NCBI GenBank assembly: GCA_031411575.1
Contig: JANOBJ010000118.1
Span: 1-10,718, forward strand
Origin: JANOBJ01 sp031411575
GTDB lineage: Bacteria > Pseudomonadota > Gammaproteobacteria > Burkholderiales > Burkholderiaceae_C
Direction of reading: 5' to 3'
Length of the DNA: 10,718 bases
Shown: in pieces, positions 7,102 to 10,718 of the stretch
How positions within the stretch are numbered: the first letter of the stretch is position 1
Layout: each line of letters opens with the position of its first letter
Made by a program: the position numbers and the translations under genes
Notes under the pieces: model-generated
Database searches by the model: none
What the model saw: only the letters and a program-made list of their open reading frames with translations
Told to the model about the DNA's origin: nothing

Positions 7102-7487
7102 TGCCGCCGGTCCTGTACCTGTTCGCCCTGACCAACCTGGTGATCGGCACCGGCGCGTTCGTGCTGAGCGGCATTCTCAAACCGATGAGCGAGGCGCTGG
7201 GTGTGAGCGTGGCCGTGGCGGGCCAGGCCATGACGGCCTACGCGCTGGCGTCGGCCCTGGTTGCGCCGCTGCTGATCGTGGCGACCGGGCGCTGGCCGCG
7301 CAAGCGCGCGATTGCGCTGGCGTTGACCCTGTTCACCAGTGGCTGCGTGGTGTCGGCGCTGGCTACCTCGATGCCGCTGCTGCTGGCGGGGCGGGTGCTG
7401 ATGGGCGCCGGCTCCATGTTTTCGGCGCTGGCCTCGGGCCTGGTGGTGGGCATGGTGGCGCCGGCCTTGCGCGGGCGCGCGCTGTAG
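7101..7487 (+). CDS. MFS transporter, N-terminal fragment (helices 1-4)
   Basis: This 128-residue piece starts at ATG 7101, sharing one base with the GDPD stop, and ends at the amber codon 7485-7487. It holds four hydrophobic segments at about 3-26, 36-60, 69-88 and 92-120, with the basic motif GRWPRKR between the second and third. On its own it lacks the rest of the first six-helix bundle and could not transport. Confidence 0.6.
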   Translation: MPPVLYLFALTNLVIGTGAFVLSGILKPMSEALGVSVAVAGQAMTAYALASALVAPLLIVATGRWPRKRAIALALTLFTSGCVVSALATSMPLLLAGRVLMGAGSMFSALASGLVVGMVAPALRGRAL

Positions 7488-8264
7488 ATGAGTTTTCTGG
7501 GCATCAGCCTGAGCTATGCGATCGGTTTGCCGCTGGGCACCTGGCTCGGGTTTGCGTACGACTGGCATGCGCCGCTGTGGCTGGTGGCGGCTTGCGGGGC
7601 GCTGGCCACGCTGGCGCTGACGGCGCTGCTGCCGCCAAGCGCGGCGGCGCCCATCGCCAGTTTTTCTGGCGTCGGGCCATTGCTGAAGAACGGCCCGGTG
7701 TTGCGCGTGTGGCTGCGCACGCTGCTGTATTTCATCGCCATCTTCAGCGTGTTTGCCTATGTGGGGCCGGTGCTGCAGGCGCTCAACCCGATGTCGCCCG
7801 CGCAGCTGTCATTCACGCTGGTGCTGTTCGGGCTGTCGGGCGTGGTCGGCACGGTGTCGGGCGGCTGGGCGGCCGACCGCTTCGGGCCGATCCGGGCGCT
7901 GCGCATCCAGTTGGGCGTGCTGGCCGTCATGATGGTGCTGGTGCCGCTGACGCAAGGCCACTACGCGTGGTGCGTGGGCGTGATGGTGGTCTGGGGCATC
8001 GCCGGCTTTGGCATGATGGCGCCACAGCAAAGCCGGCTGGCCGGCATCGCGCCGCAGCAGGCGCCGCTGCTGCTCAGCCTGAACAGCTCGATGCTGTACG
8101 TGGGAACGGCGCTGGGCGCGGTCATCAGCGGCGCATTCATCGACACCCTCGGGTTTGCGCGGCTGTCGTGGGTGGGCCTTCCGTTTGCATTGCTGGCCCT
8201 GGTGACGCTGTGGTTCGACACCGCGATGGTTGCGCCCCAGCCGATCGCACCCCAAAACCGGTAA
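7488..8264 (+). CDS. MFS transporter, C-terminal fragment (helices 5-12)
   Basis: This is 258 residues in the same frame as the N-terminal piece, beginning with an ATG that directly follows the amber codon (TAG-ATG). Restart by terminating ribosomes is therefore possible, although no ribosome site stands out. It contains about eight hydrophobic segments, the helix 5 motif GLPLGTWLG (13-21) and GGWAADRFG (125-133) between helices 8 and 9. Two separately made fragments can sometimes reassemble in MFS proteins, but here decay or error is the more economical reading. Confidence 0.6.
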   Translation: MSFLGISLSYAIGLPLGTWLGFAYDWHAPLWLVAACGALATLALTALLPPSAAAPIASFSGVGPLLKNGPVLRVWLRTLLYFIAIFSVFAYVGPVLQALNPMSPAQLSFTLVLFGLSGVVGTVSGGWAADRFGPIRALRIQLGVLAVMMVLVPLTQGHYAWCVGVMVVWGIAGFGMMAPQQSRLAGIAPQQAPLLLSLNSSMLYVGTALGAVISGAFIDTLGFARLSWVGLPFALLALVTLWFDTAMVAPQPIAPQNR

Positions 8265-8275
8265 CGCCGTTGCGG

Positions 8276-8294
8276 GTGACAGTCAGCCTGTCAC
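8276..8294. terminator. Hairpin between convergent genes, possible bidirectional terminator
   Basis: GTGACAG (8276-8282) pairs perfectly with CTGTCAC (8288-8294) across a five-base loop. It lies in the 46 bp between the MFS stop and the convergent MerR-type gene stop, where a shared terminator is expected. No T run follows on either strand, so intrinsic termination would be weak. Confidence 0.4.
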
Positions 8295-8310
8295 AGGGCG
8301 CCGAGGCGCG

Positions 8311-8787
8311 TCAAACGTGGCGCTTGGCGCGCACTGCGGTGCTGTCGGCCACGGCCTGCGCATCGGCCCGTTCGTGCAGCGCCTCGATCAGGTGACAGCG
8401 CGCGTCGGTGCCGTCGCAACGCTGGCGCAGCGCCAGCAAGTCTTTCTCCAGCGCTTTGAGTTCAGCCAGCCGCTCTCGCACGTGGCCGAGATGTGCGTCG
8501 AGCGCCTCGCTGGCCACCATGCAGTCGGACTTGCGGCGCAAATCCAGTGCCAGCAGGGTGCGCACCTCGTCCAGCGACATGTCCATGGCCCGGCACAGGC
8601 GGATGAAGCGCAGCTGGTGCACATCCCGGTCGCTATACAAACGATAGCTGTTCACGCCCCTGCCATGCGGACTCAGCAGGCTTTCTTTCTCGTAATAGCG
8701 AATATTGGCGGTGCCCACGCCGCTCAGGCGCGCGGCCTCGCCGATGCGGTAGCGGGCCGCTTCCACGGGGGTTGGTTCAGTGTCCAT
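8311..8787 (-). CDS. MerR-family heavy-metal sensor (CadR/PbrR-like)
   Basis: This 158-residue DNA-binding regulator has an N-terminal winged helix (YRIGEAARLSGVGTANIRYYE, about 13-33), then YRLYSDRDVHQLRFIRLCRAM and a dimer coiled coil (about 92-123). Metal-binding cysteines are C89, C124 and C131, spaced 35 and 7 apart. That equals the spacing of C77, C112 and C119 in CadR-type Cd(II)/Pb(II) sensors as I recall them. C65 is additional. This supports Cd/Pb, possibly Zn, sensing rather than Cu or Hg. The start is ATG 8785-8787: the wing helix begins soon after, while the longer frame to 8943 only adds non-MerR arginine/threonine-rich sequence antisensing the His tail. It overlaps the upstream EamA gene by 11 bases and has no clear ribosome site, so translation is probably coupled. 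Likely target: the promoter at 9844-9874. Confidence 0.9.
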   Translation of the reverse strand: MDTEPTPVEAARYRIGEAARLSGVGTANIRYYEKESLLSPHGRGVNSYRLYSDRDVHQLRFIRLCRAMDMSLDEVRTLLALDLRRKSDCMVASEALDAHLGHVRERLAELKALEKDLLALRQRCDGTDARCHLIEALHERADAQAVADSTAVRAKRHV

Positions 8788-9838
8788 GGCGGTGGTGCGC
8801 ATCGGGGTAGTGCGGATGGTGGTGCAACAGGGGCTCGTGCCGGTGCGGGTGGGCGTGTACCGCCGTCTGCGGCGTGCCATCGGCGTGCGTGTGCTGGTGG
8901 TGGACATCGTGGCTGTGCAGGTGCGCATGCTCCAGCGCGTCATGCTGGTGATCGTGCGCGTGGCTTTCGGTGAGGTGCAGCCAGACCCCCAGCCCCATCA
9001 GGGCAGCCGCGGCGGCCAATTGCCAGGTCACCGGCTCGGCCAGCAGCAGCACCGCCACCAGCGCCCCGACAAACGGCGAAGTGGAAAAGTAGGCCCCGGC
9101 GCGCGACGCGCCCAGGTGCCGCAAGCCCACCACAAACAGCGCCAGGCTCACGCCATACGCCAGCAAACCCACGCCCATGGCCGCCGCCGCAGGCCCGGCA
9201 GCGGGCCAGTGAGCCCCCAGTGCCAGTGCCAGCGCCAGATTGACGCTGCCCGCCACCAAACCTTTCACGCAGGCAATCCACGACGCATCCTGCAGCGACA
9301 CCTTGCGCGTGAAGTTGTTGTCCAGGCCCCAGGCCAGGCAGGCCCCCAGCACCGCCAGCGCGGGCCACAGGGTCGGCCAGGTTGCGTCGGCGCCCGGCAG
9401 CCCACGGGCAGGCCAGCTGAGCAACAGGGCGCCGGCCACGATGACTGCCATGCCCAGCGCCACCCGCCGATCCACGTTCTCGCGGAACACCAGCCAGGCC
9501 AGCAGCGCGGTGAACACCGCTTCCGCATTGAGCATCAGCGCCACATGGCTGGCCGACAGGCCCGACAGGCCCACCATCAGCAACACCGGCCCGACACCGC
9601 CACCGAGAATGACCGCCAGCGCCAGCCAGCCCCATTCATCGCGCCGCAGTGCAGGCCACGCGGATCGCCGCAACAGCCGATACACCGCGAGCCCCAGACC
9701 CGAGCCCAGATACAGCAAACCCGCCAGCATCCAGGGGCTGACGTTGTCGAGCAACAGCTTGGCCAGTGGCGTACCCGCGCCAAACAGCAGCGCCGACGCC
9801 AGGGCCGCCGCAATACCGGGGTGCAGGGAGGGAAACAC
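8777..9838 (-). CDS. EamA/DMT-family permease with His-rich C-terminal tail
   Basis: This inner-membrane drug/metabolite transporter superfamily protein has about ten helices in two EamA repeats (roughly 9-141 and 160-287). Characteristic features are SALLFGAGTPLAKLLL (15-30), LNAEAVFTALLAWLVFRE (103-120) and LGASRAGAYFSTSPFVGALVAVLLLAEPVT (second repeat, 242-271). After the last helix comes a hydrophilic tail (291-353) in which 24 of 63 residues are histidine, with HAHDHQH, HAHLHSH and HHHPHYPDAHH clusters. Such tails bind Zn, Ni, Co or Cd ions. GTG 9836-9838 was chosen: the frame stays open to 10102, but the extra residues run antisense through the CDF gene and do not look like EamA sequence. 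No ribosome site is evident. The gene overlaps the MerR-type regulator downstream and is divergent from the CDF gene. Metal export or buffering is inferred from the tail and neighbours; EamA proteins usually carry organic metabolites. Confidence 0.88.
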   Translation of the reverse strand: MFPSLHPGIAAALASALLFGAGTPLAKLLLDNVSPWMLAGLLYLGSGLGLAVYRLLRRSAWPALRRDEWGWLALAVILGGGVGPVLLMVGLSGLSASHVALMLNAEAVFTALLAWLVFRENVDRRVALGMAVIVAGALLLSWPARGLPGADATWPTLWPALAVLGACLAWGLDNNFTRKVSLQDASWIACVKGLVAGSVNLALALALGAHWPAAGPAAAAMGVGLLAYGVSLALFVVGLRHLGASRAGAYFSTSPFVGALVAVLLLAEPVTWQLAAAAALMGLGVWLHLTESHAHDHQHDALEHAHLHSHDVHHQHTHADGTPQTAVHAHPHRHEPLLHHHPHYPDAHHRHGH

Positions 9839-9843
9839 GGTGC

Positions 9844-9874
9844 TTGACTTTGAAGTGACTTGAAGGTTTATGGT
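9844..9874 (+). promoter_or_regulatory. MerR-type promoter and operator of the CDF gene
   Basis: TTGACT (9844-9849) and TATGGT (9869-9874) form -35 and -10 elements separated by 19 bp, longer than the 17 bp usual for sigma-70. Such overlong spacers are the hallmark of MerR-controlled promoters, where the metal-bound regulator untwists the DNA. The spacer holds an imperfect dyad, CTTTGAAGT (9848-9856), G9857, ACTTGAAGG (9858-9866), with 7 of 9 positions complementary. It reads toward the CDF gene and is 31 bp from its start codon. The CadR/PbrR-like regulator encoded at 8311-8787 is the obvious candidate to bind it. Confidence 0.7.
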
Positions 9875-9905
9875 AGCGCAACGGTTCACCACCAGGAAAG
9901 AAACC

Positions 9906-10568
9906 ATGTCCGCCTCATGCAATGACCACTGCCACAGCCACGCCAGCCCCGACGCGGCGCGAAACCCGCGCTGGCGACGTGTGCTGTGGGTGGCGTTGAT
10001 CGCCAACGCTGCGATGTTTGCCGTCGAACTGGGGGCCGGCCTGACCAGTGGTTCCGTCTCGCTGCTGGCCGACGCGGTCGATTTCTTTGGCGACGCGGCC
10101 AACTACGCCTTGTCGCTGGCGGTGCTGGGCATGGCAGCGGTGTGGCAAAGCCGGGCCGCGCTGGTGAAAGGCTGGTCAATGGCGATCTACGGCCTGTTCG
10201 TGCTGGGCAAGGCGGCCTGGACGCTGCGCGCGGGCTCGGTGCCCGATCCCGTAATGATGGGCGCCGTGGGCTTGCTCGCGCTGCTGGTGAATGCCTGCGT
10301 GGCCGCCTTGCTGTATGCCTTTCGCGATGGCAACGCCAACATGCGAAGTGTGTGGCTGTGCTCGCGCAACGACGCCATCGGCAACCTCGCGGTCATGGCG
10401 GCGGCGCTGGGCGTGTTCGGCACCGGCACCGCCTGGCCTGATCTGACGGTGGCCGCCGTGATGGCCACGCTGGCGATCAGCGGCGGCTGGACGGTGGTAC
10501 GGCAGGCGCAATCAGAATTGCGGGCTGAACGCGTTCTCGCGGAGGGCCACCATGGACATGCGCACTGA
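9906..10568 (+). CDS. Short CDF-type cation transporter
   Basis: This 220-residue, six-helix membrane protein of the cation diffusion facilitator superfamily is probably a proton-coupled exporter of divalent metal. The helix 2 metal site is D59-xxx-D63 (LADAVDFFGDAANY). The helix 5 site is C152-xxx-D156 (VWLCSRNDAIGN), where Zn-type CDFs carry HxxxD. The cytoplasmic C-terminal domain of about 80 residues found in classical CDFs is absent. The ends carry metal-binding clusters instead: CNDHCHSH (5-12) and GHHGHAH (214-220). ATG 9906 follows AGGAAAG (9894-9900) at five bases; the in-frame start at 9870 lies inside the promoter and was rejected. Control by the MerR-type promoter directly upstream suggests induction by Cd, Pb or Zn. 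I recall similar short 'cation transporter' proteins in Betaproteobacteria, but specificity is not known from sequence. Confidence 0.9.
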   Translation: MSASCNDHCHSHASPDAARNPRWRRVLWVALIANAAMFAVELGAGLTSGSVSLLADAVDFFGDAANYALSLAVLGMAAVWQSRAALVKGWSMAIYGLFVLGKAAWTLRAGSVPDPVMMGAVGLLALLVNACVAALLYAFRDGNANMRSVWLCSRNDAIGNLAVMAAALGVFGTGTAWPDLTVAAVMATLAISGGWTVVRQAQSELRAERVLAEGHHGHAH

Positions 10569-10649
10569 ACCGCCCCAGATGGCTCCGAGGACGCCGGCGA
10601 TCCCCCTGCCACTGAAGCACGGTCCGCCGGTTGAGTAAACTCATCGTCG

Positions 10650-10718
10650 ATGCACGCACCCAATCGCCTGACCTCTTCGCAGTGGGGGCTGTTGCTGGCC
10701 AGCTGGCTGATTGCGCTG
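10650..10718 (+). CDS. 5' end of a membrane-protein gene (partial)
   Basis: ATG 10650 opens a frame that runs off the window. It begins MHAPNRLTSSQW and continues into a hydrophobic stretch (GLLLASWLIAL), as at the first helix of an inner-membrane protein. No ribosome site is seen. TAAACT (10636-10641) lies eight bases before the ATG and could be the -10 element of a near-leaderless message. The N terminus is reminiscent of DsbB-like disulfide-bond proteins, which would suit a metal-stress neighbourhood, but 23 residues are not enough to assert that. The preceding 81 bp (10569-10649) show no other clear feature. Confidence 0.55.
   Translation, partial: MHAPNRLTSSQWGLLLASWLIAL

Larger units (their letters stand above)
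7101..8264 (+). pseudogene. MFS transporter split by in-frame amber codon (whole gene)
   Basis: Read through, the frame encodes 387 codons, the normal size of a 12-helix major facilitator of the DHA1/AraJ-like type. Codon 129 is TAG (7485-7487), lying exactly in the loop between helices 4 and 5, after PALRGRAL and before FLGISLSYAIGLPLGTWLG. There is no frameshift and both sides remain well conserved: loop 2-3 motif GRWPRKR (63-69), GRVLMGAG (97-104) in helix 4, the helix 5 glycine pattern, and GGWAADRFG in the loop 8-9. That pattern fits a recent nonsense mutation from one base change, a sequencing error, or tolerated readthrough. The start ATG overlaps the GDPD stop, so the two were translated together. 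The substrate is unknown. Confidence 0.65.

Noticed and set aside
8788..8943. N-terminal extension of the MerR-type regulator to 8943
   Set aside because: The added residues are an Arg/Thr-rich frame-shifted reading of the His-codon tail. MerR proteins start just before the winged helix, as ATG 8787 does.
8777..8970. His-codon-rich segment considered as a tandem DNA repeat or CRISPR-like array
   Set aside because: The CAT/CAC repetition follows codon use for histidine in one frame. There are no constant repeat and spacer lengths.
9839..10102. N-terminal extension of the EamA gene to 10102
   Set aside because: The extra residues run antisense through the CDF gene and its MerR-type promoter and do not resemble EamA sequence; GTG 9838 gives a normal N terminus.

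Overview
The window is GC-rich with short intergenic gaps and operons. It looks like a chromosomal segment of a betaproteobacterium, most likely Burkholderiales/Comamonadaceae. The reasons are the orphan Bug-type (TctC) binding protein, the gene content, and two kinds of AT-rich or GC-rich dispersed palindromic repeat that I associate with that family. The taxon is an inference from style, not from a marker gene.

Layout, left to right. The last 15 codons of an unidentified plus-strand gene (1-48) converge on an acyl-CoA ligase read leftwards (179-1879). Between them lies a dispersed repeat copy. The ligase is divergent from an orphan Bug-family periplasmic binding protein (2016-2975); the 136 bp between them hold a perfect 12-bp inverted repeat. 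Next comes a complete polar amino acid ABC importer: binding protein (3063-3857), two permeases (3983-4645 and 4674-5321) and ATPase (5308-6042). A three-hairpin GC-rich repeat element separates the binding protein from the membrane genes. It is followed by an exported glycerophosphodiester phosphodiesterase (6094-7101), whose signal-peptide codons lie inside a second copy of the dispersed repeat seen at 98-165. An MFS transporter overlaps its stop by one base and is split by an in-frame amber codon (7101-8264).

The right third is a heavy-metal module. A leftward pair, an EamA-type permease with a 63-residue histidine-rich tail (8777-9838) and a MerR-family regulator with CadR/PbrR cysteine spacing (8311-8787), is divergent from a short cation diffusion facilitator (CDF)-like cation transporter (9906-10568). 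The transporter is preceded by a promoter with the 19-bp spacer and dyad typical of MerR-controlled promoters. The simplest model is that the regulator senses Cd/Pb/Zn-like ions and switches on the CDF exporter, with the His-tailed permease as an accessory metal-handling or export protein. The window ends inside a new plus-strand membrane-protein gene (10650 onward).

I did not see any tRNA, rRNA, CRISPR array, insertion sequence or phage gene. The points most worth following are the His-tailed EamA/CadR/CDF module, the repeat-derived signal peptide and the amber-split MFS gene.
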